The notes under the pieces: model-generated
Seen by the model: the letters and a program-made list of their open reading frames with translations, nothing else
The model's database searches: none
What the model was told of the DNA's origin: nothing
From: Xiphias gladius
Taxonomy: Eukaryota > Chordata > Actinopteri > Istiophoriformes > Xiphiidae
Reading direction: 5' to 3'
DNA length: 64,000 nt
Assembly: GCF_016859285.1 (NCBI RefSeq)
Contig: NC_053404.1
Location: 18,201,105 to 18,265,104 of the forward strand
Shown here: positions 23,801-36,458 of the stretch, one piece after another
How positions within the stretch are numbered: position 1 is the first letter of the stretch
Layout of the letters: every line of letters begins with the position of its first letter
Program-made: the position numbers and the translations under genes

Positions 23801-26800
23801 TAGAGTCGGTCGTCTTCCCCCAAAGAAGACGTTAACTTCCCATATAATGTCATGATATCAGTTGTACATAATGCGGATGGTATTAGGGATCACGTCGGGC
23901 AACTCCTCTGAATGCACAGCATAACTGCCAAAAGATGAAGCTGAATCGTTTTGCTGCCGTCCATGAATGGCTGCCGTTTCCCAGCAGCTCGCAGACGCCA
24001 GCCCGCCAATGTCTCAAAACGCACCCTAACTGAACACTTTGGCAGCTAAATACAGCTTCAGTTATTATCATACCAATACCATTGTCATTCACACCATCTA
24101 CCTCAGCCGAGTGGTACAGTTTCACCGTGTGATGCCTAAACAGCAGGAAAAGGGGCCACGTGAAGCCTAGCTAGCCTCCCAAAATGTCCACCCTGGCAGG
24201 CCATTTGCCTTCGCCCTTGGACAAGCGGCACCTCATTCTCCTCTCTTCATCTAAAACCTTGAGGACTCTGTCTTTCACTGGTAGGTAATTCAGTCTCTTT
24301 GCTTCTCTAAGCTCTTTTCGCTTTGATCCTCATCATCCAGTCTAATGGTATCTGCTGATTCTAGTGTTTCCCAGATAAGATAGGAAAAAAAGAACGCAGA
24401 CTTTCACATCCCATTAAAACTTGACCACCAACCCATCTAATTCTTTTTTATGTCAGCATTTCTCACTCTTAAATGAGCACTGTGGGTACCTCACATCAAT
24501 GTTAATAGTCTCAATTTTAGAGTACTCTTTTAATTAAATGCATGGTGGTTTTACAGTAATTTCTTTTATAGAAATATGAAGGAAATGCTTCAAAAGTTGT
24601 TTTTGTTCACTTTCTTTCTCCCCACTCTCAGCTAAACTGGGTAAAATGGTGTTGTTTCACTTCTTCAAACTAAACTATTTATTGTATTTCTCCGTCCCAG
24701 CAAAACAAGCAGCTGTTTAGCTGACCATCGACTCTGAAACCACCGTGTCACTTCAGTCAGCGCTGCATTAATATCTTTTGCACCGTGTGTACACTGTGGA
24801 CCTGCGAAACAGTGAAACTCTGTGTTATTGTAAATGGCTTCGACACCACAGTTTAGGGAAGTTGCAGCATTTCTGTTCATTAATTCCACAGTAAAAGCAT
24901 TTGTGGCTCCGGCCACCTGACTAATAAAACATAACATTTTAAGCTTACCTTCAGAACAAAGCAAAAGTCAGTTGGGGCCTTGTATTTGCTTTTAAAGTCT
25001 TTGCCGCAGTAGACATTTACTTTGTCGAACTGGAGAAAGCAAACGAGGTCACGGGATGACTGAAAAGAAACAAAAGAGCATTATATTACAAGTTGAACTG
25101 TAGTGTCTTTTTTGTCCTCTTTCGGTTTGTTTTTTGTGCACACTGAATTGAATATCTGCATTACAAACGCAGTAGTAGTGCATAATGTACTGTACGAGTG
25201 GTAGGTTTGGGAGTAGGAGCTGCCAAGAGATCTAAGATATACCGTAAGTGAACATACTGTAGGTATCCAGCAGGGAGTAAAGGTTCTAGTTATATTCAGC
25301 AGTGCATGAAACAAGAGTGGGGTTGATAAAGCAGAAATGCATCACACTAGAACTTTGTGGTCCCGGTGAAAAATGAGAAAAAAACTGACCTTACACTTCA
25401 GCTGACATTGCAAAAATACCTCCATATCTGCAGGATTTTCATCTTTCACCGCTGCTGTTCAACTTGCCCGAGCACAACTGAATGTATCTCGGGTTAAAGG
25501 ACCAGCTATCAGATGTGTGTTTACTATTGGATTGTGTGTTTTATTGTCTGGGTCTTTGCCAGAAATGATGTCCCCCTCATTTGACCCCTGACCTTGGTCT
25601 TTCCTTTGGGCACATAATAAATTCCAGAGGCCCTCAGCTGGAAGAGCCGCTGCTTCCAGGACTTCTTGCCGTCTTCTTTGAGGTGCAGCACCCCTTCGAG
25701 GTCGGGCACGATGATGGACGTCCCGCAGAAGTTCTCCTGCCGAGGTGAAGAAGGGATGACGGGGGTGAGTCACAAAGAGGGGCTCCCACTGGGAAAACTG
25801 TCACTTTTAAAGAAACTATTTTACCTTATGCATATAAGTTTATTTACCTGGATTAATATCTCCTTGTCTTTGTCTTTTATGTCCTTGAGAGCTTTCTTAT
25901 CCTTTTTCCATAGATAAAAGTTCTGCAGGAATAAAAACAAACTGCATTAATGATTGCCAGTGCAACCGATACATCATTTTCCAAAAATATTAGCAGTTTT
26001 TAGCCATGTTAGCGACATGACTCTAGCAACTGCAATGTGGTTTTGAGTGAAATGTTTCAGCAACTATTTGCTCGTTTCACTGTGAAATCTGGTCCACACA
26101 TCCAACACTATCTACTCTCACAAAAACCCCAAACCCAACTCTGTGCCCCCGTGTGACTGGGCTAGTCTGATGTCATATCATAACCTGCGCCCATATGTTT
26201 TCGTTATGGTGACAGAAAGCCAGGAAGGGAGTTCTATTCCTGTAGCTCTTGTCAAAAGTTGAAACTGTAAACTGATAGGGAGGTACTGCAAAAAACAGAT
26301 CTGTCTTTTATTGTGGGACGTGGAAGACATAATGGAGGACTTTAAAAAATGAGAATATCTCAGCGGTTTTCCAACCCGGCTATTTGTCTCTGCCAACAGA
26401 CCAAAGATTATAAAGGGATCCATCATATCAACAAACGTGCCAAGATCTTGTTGTCTTTTGCCTGTAGCTGTTTTGTCTGATATATTAAAGTGAGGACATA
26501 AATGTAAGAGGTCATCCTGCATGGAGCAAAGACATCTCATAATTCAGACAACTGGTGAAAATAGCCAGATGGCGCTGGGCTGAAACGATGTTGAGATAGA
26601 TTTGCGCAAACCAAGGCCAAGAATAATGAAGAATAGTGTCGGACTTTTGAGATATCACACACACATCGTTTCCAGCTAATGCGTGTCGGCGAGTACAGTG
26701 AGGGGACTAACCTGTGGGTTTTTGAAAACCTCATATTTTTCTCCCCGCTCCTTAAAGAGGATTTGGTTCTCGCTGTCCCTCATCCATGCCAGGAGTGGCT

Positions 26801-29800
26801 CCACGAGGTTCTCGTGGTCCTCAAATGTCCGTTCTGCAAAGAGAAAAAACAGACGTAGATAGTATTCAGATCATCGCCTTAAAGCCATATTGTCTGTAAC
26901 TTTTATTTTATTTATTTATTTATTTATTTTTTTGAGGTCACAGTGTGTTCTTTGATTTTACCATTAGGGGGTGCCAAATCTGGAATTCTTAAAATCTAAA
27001 ACATAATGGCTTCAAGTAAAAGTACCACAATGTATAAATACTCTACTACAAGTCACGGATGTATGATTGAAGAGGTCTGAACTGGGCGCACACCCCGGGA
27101 GGAGGGTCCGAAGGTCAGGCCAGACCGGAGCAGGACCCCAGTGACCAGTGGATATTTGTCCTTTAGTCCAATCTGATATTTATATTCACTTGTACTTTGT
27201 TCATTTTTCTCCATACATAATACAGCTGGCAGGTAGGAGAAGGGGCCTGTTAGGAGAATGTGCCCAGAGGTCCGCTGGCCTGCTGTACACCCACGGCACA
27301 AGTAAAAGTCCCCCATTCATTTATGGGAGTAATCTATGTGAGCTAATCTGTGTCCATATCCTATTATTCATAGTTTTGGGTGGTTGTGATACTCATAATA
27401 TAATATACTCATTTATTCTGTGTGTATTATATGTTTTGTGTAAAAATTCTAGCTGCAAAGTATCCAGGGATCCCATAGCTATCATTTTCCGGTGAGGACC
27501 GTCCATAAATTGTGGAGTTGCAGTAAAACGTCTTACAAAATGGAAGTACTCAAGTGAAGTGCCTCTAAATTTTACTTAAGTACTATACTGTAATGAATGC
27601 GTTTGCTTGCTCTCCATTCTCCACTGCTGTGAAAAAAACAATCGCATTCAAACACTACTGCCAATGCTCCGGCTTTGGAAGGTGAAAAATGCTTCCAGTT
27701 TACTTTCTCACACTGAGTCGACTGCGCATTATTATAAAAACCAGAAGCTACTGCTCCTTAATCTCACTTTATATTCTCCATGTCCCCTCTGTTTTAGCTT
27801 TGTACTATAAAACATGCCAAAACAAATGCCTTAACCATGTGCACAGTAGTTCACTCTATCACGACATCTTTATATCAGCTGAGCTTGGTTCAAAGTCAGC
27901 TTCACAGCTGTTTACAGTAATTGACTATTTCAAATGGGCTGAATTAAGGAAGGGCCCGATAAAATACGACCCTCCCAATTCGCCGGAGGAACTTGAAATG
28001 GAGCTAAAGCTCGAAAAACACATTAAGAGAGCTTTCCACCTCCTGTTCCTCCTCCGCTCTGCCAACCCACGCACTCGGTGCCATAGATCTCCATCATGTT
28101 CTGGGCATTTGACTGTAGTTTAGCCCTGCTCCTCAATTACAGGCTACCAGCCGAGGAAGAGATAGGCTTTAAATAAATTGCTGCTGGGGTTCCAGTCTGT
28201 AGTTTGCCTATTACAATCATTAAATGGATGGTGCGACTTTGCTGCCGGAGTGAGTGATTAGGAGTAAAAAAAAAAAAAAAAATCCCTTTGAACTGCGTTA
28301 ACTGCATGGTGTGTTCCGCGCGGGTGGATGGCGAGCATGTGGGAGAATTTAGCAGCAGAGATTTGTTTGAACACGGTGATGCTGTTGAGCTCTGTGGGTG
28401 TCTTGACTTTTTACTGCTAAAGATTAAACGTAGGCTAAAATGTTTTAGTAGTTACAACCCAACACACACTGGGTGGTTCACACGCCTTTAAAAGTGAATG
28501 AACGCACACCGTTTCCATTAGTTCCCCGTTAGTCAGAGATAACACAAGACCCTGTGCAACCCCGTGCCTATGAGTCCGACGGCCTACACAGGAGAATTTA
28601 TAAGTAGCTATATTTGTCTCAGACAGCTAATTCAAACATGGACTATCAACTGGTTAAAAATAAACAATGGTGGCCTAAGGGAAACAGACATTTCCTCATT
28701 TATTTTTGCGCTGGCAGCGTTGATAAATCATCTCTACCATCAGATCACATCATATCCAGAGAGTAAAAGAGTGAATCTCTCTATGGAGGTGTGATATACA
28801 GTATACAGTTTTTTTTTAGGTTTATTTGGGGTTTTTTTGGTTACTGTAAGAAGTTGTTAGCACTTCTTAGCAATGGCACAATTCCAAATAGGCCACTGTA
28901 AATGTGCTCTGTGACAAGATATGTGTCGGCAAACAGATGTTATACGTTTTTCTATCTCTCAATAAATCCCATAAAACGACCAAAACCATCAGTGTATTGA
29001 TCCGACCAACAAGCATTGTCTGTGTATGAAAAACCTGATACATCTTATTCCAATGTGCTGTACACATGTATTAGTCTCCAAAAACTATTAAAAACACATG
29101 AATGAGGTGCACCGTTGCACCTGGGGACATGTTCCTTCATTACAATGAACATGAGCACTTTTGTTTATTGTGAGTCAAACCCACACACTCTGCCTCGCTA
29201 CTGTAAACACGAACATGCCAAATGTGTATTAATTCGCTGCTGGAAATAGTCCCCAACAAATGCGCTCCTGTTCTGGCGACGTTTGACAAAAACTACGATG
29301 CCCAGATGTTTCAGGAAATGACTTTGAACATACAACTGTAAAATCGTGACCAATTTTTTTTTTTTTTTAAAGATTTGCATCTTCAAGCGGAACAAATGGA
29401 TTTGGGGATGAGTGCCACACACAGGGTAGGGAAGTTTTGCAAAATGGACTAACACATTCTTGGTTTTGGTCTTTTAATGGAATTTGCTGAAAAATATTTA
29501 AAAAAAAATACAGTAATTCTAGGCTTATCCTTTAATTTAGTGTGTCACAGCTTAACTTGCTGCATATAAAATTACTTGAATATAATTTTCAAGCAAAACA
29601 ATATTGACTTACATTTTATTGCCCGTGAAGTTTAATGATTTTACCACCAGTATTTCATTAAAGCTGTTTCAGGATGGAGTACAATGACTCCTTGTTCGCG
29701 ATATATAAGATTGGATCTTTAACAATATGAATTATCTCCGTGACAATCTGACGACGTTGTTGGAAAACAGAGAAAACAGATGGTAATGAACAGCCGGAGA

Positions 29801-32800
29801 AACTGATGGCGGCAAAGTTCAACAGCTGAAATAAATATAGCACAGGCTGCTCAGACGGAGGATTGAGATCATAAGGCTCCTATTTCCGCATGACAGGGAG
29901 GATGACTGACAGTGTCCGATACAACAAATTAAACCCACCTGTCTGCACTCTACGGGTGTGTAAGAGAGAGATGGATCGAGAGACTATAGGAAAGAGAGGA
30001 GGAAGGAGAGAGAGAGATAAATGGGAGTGAGATCAATGTTTCATTGTGAGCTTGCTGCAGTGTGGCCGCCATCGTGCCAATAAAAACACAGTCCATCATC
30101 TGGACCAGGATGAAATATCCCACACTGTACATTGTGTGCGTGTTTTCAGCTGACAGCTCATATAAAAACACACCGAAGCCTTATGTTCTTAAATTGGTAA
30201 TCTACCACCACTGTGATTTTCTGGTTTTGTTGATACATTTGCCGCTCAGCTAGCGCTTATTACTGTGGTGTTCCTGCACTACATTACCCAGAAATCACTT
30301 GCCAGCAAAGCAGCGTCACCAGCAATATGACATCTCTTTTCTTTGAATCTTCTTTGTATGTCTGTCAACGAAATATCTGTAGTTTTAATTCGATTTATTT
30401 CAAACCAGTACTGGAAACGGGAAAAATGCCTCACTCTCTGTGCACCAGAGGACTTTTTACCGCAGAATGAACCACTACGGTGCTACATCACCCGGTGGCA
30501 GCGCATTAAAAGCGAGGGTGACTGTTGATGGATTCATCTCTGCTCATGAACCCTCCTCAGCCTGTGTGCTAGTGTTACCCCCCCACCACCACCACCAGGT
30601 TACACATACAGTCGTACCACCATGCAGAATACAGCACACGCTACAGTGCAGTATGTTCAGGCTTACTGCAGTAACTCACCAAGCTGCAGCTCGGGGTTGG
30701 TCTCACACAGGCTCCAGTCTACATTGCAGTCACAGTGGGTCTTCTCAAACAGGTTGTCCAAGACTTCCCTGACATTCTGCCTCTCGTCGACCATCAGAGT
30801 TTTGGAGCTGCCGTCATTCATTAGCACCTTCACCACCAACTGTCAGAAAAATGTGACTTTATTTTACTTTGCGTTACGTAGCTGTAATTTCTTTAACAAA
30901 AAAAAAAACAAAACAAAAAAACCATAAGACAAAAATTGTTCATATTCCAACAAGTGAAAACTCCCGCTTAAAAGAATAGTTTGACATTCTTGCTTCTTTT
31001 CTTCTTGTTACCTTGGAACAGGGCTACGCTAGCTGCTTCCCCCCTGTTTCCAGTCATTGTGCTCAGCTAATCTTCTCCTGGCTGCAGAGTACAGACATGA
31101 AAGTAGTATCTTCTCATCTAACTGTCAGCAAGAAAGCAAGAAAGCGCATATCTTGCAACTGTTCATTCCAGTGTTTGGCTGTAACAAGAGGGTTTTCCGT
31201 GTCTGCGTGACAGATTGAAGTTGAAGGTTTCCAACATGTTAGGGACAGCAGCAGGTTTTTCTGGAGTGAGACATGAAATCCCGGCTTAAAGCACATGCAG
31301 GTTGTTTATTCGCCAGTTTAATTACAGGCTACAATACACTAAATGGGTGTTTCTGTCTCCTAATGTTAGCTTTACTAGAGGACGTCGTGCATCAGCACTT
31401 CTGTCTCTGCATTCTGTTGAACCTCTTTGGAGTGTTTAGTAATTTCTTCTCAATTGTATTTGTCTCTTTTTGCAGTCTTAGATCCTCCTCCCGAACTGGC
31501 TGAGATTAATTTAGATCTGGAGCAGAGCAGCGCTTTCCTCACAGGCTCATATGGCTTCACACTTCCTCTCATCTGGAAACAAATCCAGCTTTGGGAAACC
31601 GAGGCGTTTCACAAATCCGAGGTCAGCCGCTCCCTCGCCTTGTGTCAGAAAAAATGTAGGTTGCAGAGATGTTATCACAAGAGGGTTTAGCGTGTTAGAT
31701 CACATGTTACTCGATCTCAACCTTTCCTGGAAAACAATATGATTTTGGCATGTGGTTGAATGAAATGTCACTGGATAGCAAATTATTTTTCCTCCCAAAG
31801 TACTTCCTGATGCAAGGTAGATAACTTCAGAATAAATGATCCGTGTCGTGAAGCCGGTGGGTTTATCTGAAACCTGATGGGGCGTCTGACTAGATTCTGC
31901 TGAAACCACCGAGAGTACAACTTGCTCTTCTGTGTCTAACAACTCAGAGACAGAAATTCCTGTGAAAAAGGTCAGCGGCCTGTGGTTTCCTCAGCATTCA
32001 GACACACACAGACGTGACTTATTTGTTCCCTTTAGATTTTAGACAACTTCTATGAATTTGTAATCACTTTAAATTATAACTACTAATTACCTCAACAGGG
32101 GAACAGAGTTACACGTGTGCCATGAGTAGAAGTGTAGAGCATGGCGGTCTACCGTACTATGATAAAAGCATGGCATGCAGTCAGCACGAAGCCGTGCACT
32201 GTAAAACCGCACACATCCCGATGTGAAGCTTTGCGTGCGTGACCAAACGTCTGCGCTTTTTGCGTGCTGCTTTGAAGATGAGAAAAATGACCACATGTCA
32301 CCCAAAGAGGAAGCCGTGCTGTCCTTCACGACGTTGGCTGGATGAAGGGTGGCTATACATTACTGTGATTGATGGGCTCTTCCACCGGAAAGGAAGAAAG
32401 AGGCATGCTATGTTTCAACATTATGTACAGTGAAGTCCGTGTTGCCGTAATTCACAGTTTTTTTTAAAGTTCACTGTTGCCAGTGGGTGTAAGATCAGAG
32501 GAGTACGCTTGAGTGCTTGGTCGTCTTACCTTTTTCACTTTAGCTTCCTTGAGCTTCTCGAGCGCAAGCTTGATTTTGTCAGCTTTCACCTGAGCCTCGA
32601 GTTCCTCCTAGACAGGACAAATCAATATGACACAGTTGAATGATGGTGAAGAATGATGTTCATCTGCCATTAGTTGTAATCTAGAGTAAGTGTGATATAT
32701 ACTTATCATAGCAACATTGTGTTAGAGCTACACTTGTATACTTTGGAAAATTTTTGGAAAAAGTGACACCTTTGATGTCAGTAAACTGCGCACAGCACAA

Positions 32801-35800
32801 TCTCGCCATAGCGTTAGGGGAAAGGTTTGACATTCGTATTTGCTTCCCGGCTGACAGATGAGATGACTGATGCCGCTCTCATATTGTACGTTAGGTATGA
32901 GGCTACAGCCGGCCGTCGGTGAGCTTTGGAGGAGCTGGTAGGCAAGTTTTGTGACCTTTGGACTGAGCCTGGAGATCTGTTTACCCCCGTTTCCAGTCTT
33001 AATGCTAAGCTAAGCCGATCGCCTGCTGGATATAGCTTGATATTTAACCGTGCAGACACCAGAAGATGAGTGCTTCCCAAAACCTTGAGCCATTGCTTTG
33101 ATAAAAACAGTGCTAAAGGTAAATGAGGGGCAAAATATCCATTTCTATGGCTGTAGCGTCTCAACGCTGCTCAGGAGGTGCAGTGTTTTGTTTTGATTCA
33201 GTTTTAATTTCATAATATCCCACGGGTGGAGAAGCGTCCATTCAAGAATTTAATTTGGAAAATTACGAACAGGTCTCTACTAGGTCTCAATTGGCAGGGA
33301 CGTGATACCCTTTTTCTTCGTCTCATAAGTCAGGTGCGTTTAAAAATCCTGCCTACGGTGCAGTTTTAATGAAGCTGTACACCTCTGCCTAACAATGACG
33401 CATTCTCTGCCTCTGCACAGCTGGTGTTTTTACCTCAGAAGGATGAGGTAACAAGCTCTGCTAAAGCCATAAGGTCCCGTCTGGGCTTCAACCCCCCCCT
33501 CCCGACCGCTGCCACATCTTACCTCCTCTACTCCAACCTTTGGTATTGATCCTGTTACTCTTTCCTGACTCACGGCTGCGTGTGTTTGATCTGCTCCAGA
33601 CGGACTGTTTTGCCTCACACAGGTCTCTGTGACTGTAACAGATGCCTCTGTCCAGGAACAACCTCGCCAATGATCTCACCGTCCAGCTGTTATAAGAGCA
33701 ATACCACTCTTCCCAGTTCCGCAAAGACAAAAAGGACGCACCAGAAATTTATATCCCGGGAACTGGTGATGTTTTTTTTTTTTTTTAAATAGTACTGTCT
33801 TGTCATGAATTTCTTAGAAACCACTCCTGGTAAACCAAAACACACCAGCAGTAAAACAGAGATTGTGACATTATTTCCTCTTTCTGCTTCATGTTTCTGC
33901 TCTTCGGTATTATATTTTAGCAGCCTAACGAGGCACAGAACTCCTCTTTTTTTTCTCCACTGTCTGTCCGCGCTGTCTTTCCCTTGAAGCTGTACCCATA
34001 TACCCTCTATTAGTCTGAAAAGCCTTTCTTGAAATTCTCTAAATTTTGGACCAACACCCAGTAGTAAAGCGGTACAAAGGTTGTTGCAGAGCTGCTGCTG
34101 TTACTTGGTCGTGCCGACAAACTGCGCGCAGGCTGACACACCTTTGTAGGCTTTGTAGCCTGAGGAGGCGGAGGTGGTAAAGGGGAGGCGGCAGAGGAGG
34201 CCGGGGTGCTAAAACTGCTGCTTGTGCTGCTCGCTGGTGAGGCCTGCGGAGCGGTAGCATGGGCGCCCAGGCCTTTGGGTGGTGGCGGCAGGTCTGGCGG
34301 GGGCGGTGATGGCACTTTCAGACCTATCTCCGCAGCGAGTTTCTCTTCGGTCGCACTGAGGTCAGCCACCAAATCAGCCATGAGCGCGTCCAGATCATTG
34401 TCCTCCAGTTCATGGAGGGATTCTGGTGTTAGAAGCAGAATGATTGTGTCAATAAATAATTCAAGTGTGTATATTTAAGTGCCAAGAATATTTTTTACAA
34501 GTAAAGTAAGGGTCTGTGCTGCCTCTGTCAAAATACATGACCAGTAAGTAAAACAAATATTGTCATGTAGAATACGCCTTAGTTCCTATTTTATGACTCG
34601 TGAGTTTCCCCCAAAGCCTTTTTATAAGTTCCTTTTTTGGGGTTTTTGTTAAGCGGTGCTACAAGGTTTTTTCTTTCATTTCGTTCGGCGCTCATGTTTC
34701 TGTCCAAGTTATAATTACGATCAGGAAAGTTGAACTTTTCCGAAAGCTCGGGTATGTATGACTTGACGCTAAAAAGTGTGGAGGGGCCAGGGAAGTCGTA
34801 GTTGTTAAAGGTAATTAAACACGGAAATTTCACAGCATTTTTGAAACTGACACATCCAGCTCTGCAGTAAAAACAACCTGCTTAGTTGTGTTGAGGCACG
34901 TTTATTTCTGTAAAGTCCTTTGAGACTTGCATTTATTATAGAGAGCTGCAATGCATATATAAACTTGATCTGACAAGAAGCACCTAATGACGCATGTACT
35001 GAAAAGAAAACAGGGAAAGGAGGACTCATAGTAGAGTGCTAATAACAGTTGCTGTGACCTTGCTTTCACATATTTACTGCTTGTTTTACAGCCCGCAAGA
35101 GCCAGAGGCAAACACAGCGTAACTAGCACGTGCAGGGATCGTAATCTTCGTCTGAAATCGCATCTCGAGCAGTAGCCACATATACTGCATTAAACATGCG
35201 ATATATATATATATATATATATCCCGGCCTGGCGTGCTGCAAAAGTTCAACGCCCAGCTCGACGTCGTATTTCTTCACACACGACAGACAAAATGTTAAA
35301 GTCACCATTCAGGTCGGTGAAGCCGATGGAGAAGCTGGCTTCGTTGTTGGTGGTGGGGAGAGATTCTGGAGGTACCGTTTCCTGGCCCAGACTCTGCGGG
35401 ACAGAATGAACAAGGCGGTGAATACAATATCCGTACAGCCACAGGACCCCCAGAGGCTCAATGACTTAATCCACAACACATTCTGAAACATAAACTGTCC
35501 CCAAACATTATATAAGAAGGTATAATGTTTACAGGTTTAATGTTACATCTGTTTTGAGGTATTACACCTAACAGGGCTTCTGTGTGTAATATTAGCCCCT
35601 GCTGAAATGGAAGTGATTTAAAATGACTGGTAGGCTGGAATACAACATCAAAGTGATCAGCGGGGCTTTTCACCGAGAAAAAAAAAAACGTGTAAACTCT
35701 AGCCGGCTCATGGGTTTGCCATTTGACCTCCCCTCTACAAGGAAGTGTAATTCATGGTTGTTAGGTGACCACAAAGAGTGCCCCCCCCCCCTCCCGCCGC

Positions 35801-36458
35801 GTCTGTTGTGCTTGCCAGTCTCAAGTGTCCCGGTGATCGATGGTGGGTTTTAGTGAGTTTGTCTTCTGTCTTCAAGGGAGAAAAGTTAAGGTATATTTAA
35901 GGTATTAGATGAAAGAATTAACCCTGGGAAGTCTGGTGAAAATGGGTAATTGTGTATGTGTGGCATGACGGATGTATATAATCCCTTTCAAGCACGAATG
36001 ATTTTTTAATTGTTAAAACAGAGAGCATCTGATGCACTCGACTGTGACAGCTAAAAAAAAAAAAAGAAAAGTTAATTCCAATTACCCTTTAAAGATATGA
36101 CGTTAAAATCTCATCTTTTCTTGAATTTGGCCTTTTGATCTACGTGTTTATCATCTTCAATAATAATAAAAAAAATTACCATTACTATTATTAGGTAGTT
36201 ATTTTTGTTCTCAAAAGCAAACAGTAACAATAAGTAATGGGCAATAATAATAAGTAATATTGACTGGTAAAGAATAAAACAAGAAACAAAGAAATACATA
36301 ATAAGGAGCAAAAGTCTTGAGATGTGGAGTGAAGCGCTGGAATAAATCTGTATGACCAGTCATGTCCTGTAGTTGCCATGACAACTGGCCGAGCTTACCT
36401 GAGTGAGGAGGTCCATCTCCCCCAGCAGGTCAGAGAACATGGCGTCAATGTCATCCAT
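20894..36458 (-). CDS. apbb1ip: Amyloid beta precursor protein-binding family B member 1-interacting protein (RIAM)
   Basis: RIAM is the Rap1 effector that recruits talin to activate integrins and binds profilin/Ena-VASP through proline repeats. Exons in transcript order: 36458-36399, 35393-35306, 34422-34142, 32607-32530, 30839-30680, 26833-26712, 25922-25848, 25736-25593, 25059-24949, 22507-22409, 22315-22192, 22066-22005, 21523-20894; about 677 aa (human about 666). Order: talin-binding helix MDDIDAMFSDLLGEMDLLTQ (1-20), second helix DNDLDALMADLVADL (about 57-71), a short coiled coil KADKIKLALEKLKEAK, RA domain from LVVKV (170) to about 255, PH domain about 298-415 (GVLHLKEDGKKSWKQR, GIYYVPKGKTK, QYIKYLCCDD), then a proline-rich tail ending NFMSELMLAMQKKR. 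ATG 36458 directly follows a splice acceptor, so 5'UTR exon(s) lie upstream. All domains are intact. Confidence 0.97.
20897..21523 (-). other. apbb1ip: Proline-rich last exon of apbb1ip
   Basis: About 209 codons with repeated runs of 4-10 prolines separated by acidic or aromatic spacers (for example DPGFLPPPPP), then a Gly-rich linker and the conserved amphipathic ending FMSELMLAMQKKR. These tracts are profilin and EVH1 ligands in the family. The opposite strand is a G-rich run that creates long spurious Gly-rich open frames. Confidence 0.85.
21580..22000. repeat. Diverged teleost interspersed repeat, copy A
   Basis: The left part reads aaacgattagtccataatc and cgatccactaattgactgaaac. The right part reads ctgtgatgggcatttttcactattttaacatttcatagac followed by an AAT-rich end. 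This is the wording of a widespread fish DNA-element remnant. It lies in an apbb1ip intron and its boundaries are approximate. Confidence 0.5.
22600..22910. repeat. Diverged teleost interspersed repeat, copy B
   Basis: Shares with copy A the sequence gtcacctttggctttttgg-aatctgtgac, ctgacattttatggaccaaacgat and the end gatgaaaataatcattagttgc. It lies in the next apbb1ip intron. Confidence 0.55.
22908..24948. other. apbb1ip intron, no gene seen
   Basis: Intronic sequence with scattered short open frames that match nothing. Ends at the exon coding for the first part of the PH domain core (24949-25059). Confidence 0.6.
26834..30679. other. Large apbb1ip intron (3.8 kb)
   Basis: No exon-like sequence on either strand. 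Contains A/T homopolymers (28266-28282, 29356-29370), a TTTA run near 26905-26930 and AT-rich stretches. Open frames of up to 144 codons at 27689-28123 have no recognisable family wording. Confidence 0.6.
30968..31175 (+). mobile_element. TTAA-flanked foldback MITE family, partial copy
   Basis: The left end TTAA-aagaatagtttgacat matches the terminal repeat of the complete copy at 51001-51629. It is followed by the right-half signature (gctagctgcttcccccctgtttccag, acagacatgaaagtagtatc, tctaactgtcagcaagaaagc). The right terminus is diverged. It lies in an apbb1ip intron. Confidence 0.65.
32800..33115 (+). mobile_element. TTAA-family foldback MITE, degenerate copy
   Basis: Shows ggtttgacattcgtatttgc, gatgagatgactgatgccgctctcat, ggtgagctttggaggagctgg and the signature ccccgtttccagtcttaatgctaagctaagc in family order. 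The ends are poorly preserved. Confidence 0.6.
35201..35222 (+). repeat. (AT)n microsatellite
   Basis: Eleven AT units in an apbb1ip intron, about 85 bases from the second coding exon. Confidence 0.9.

Noticed and set aside
31427-31690. Plus-strand exon-like stretch after a tttttgcag acceptor in an apbb1ip intron
   Set aside because: A single acceptor-like sequence with no donor in phase and no family resemblance; it lies in an intron of the opposite-strand gene.
34591-34833. 80-codon minus-strand frame between apbb1ip exons with fairly protein-like wording
   Set aside because: The apbb1ip exons on both sides (35393-35306 and 34422-34142) join in phase without it, and I see no family match. 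It could be an optional exon but there is no evidence for one.
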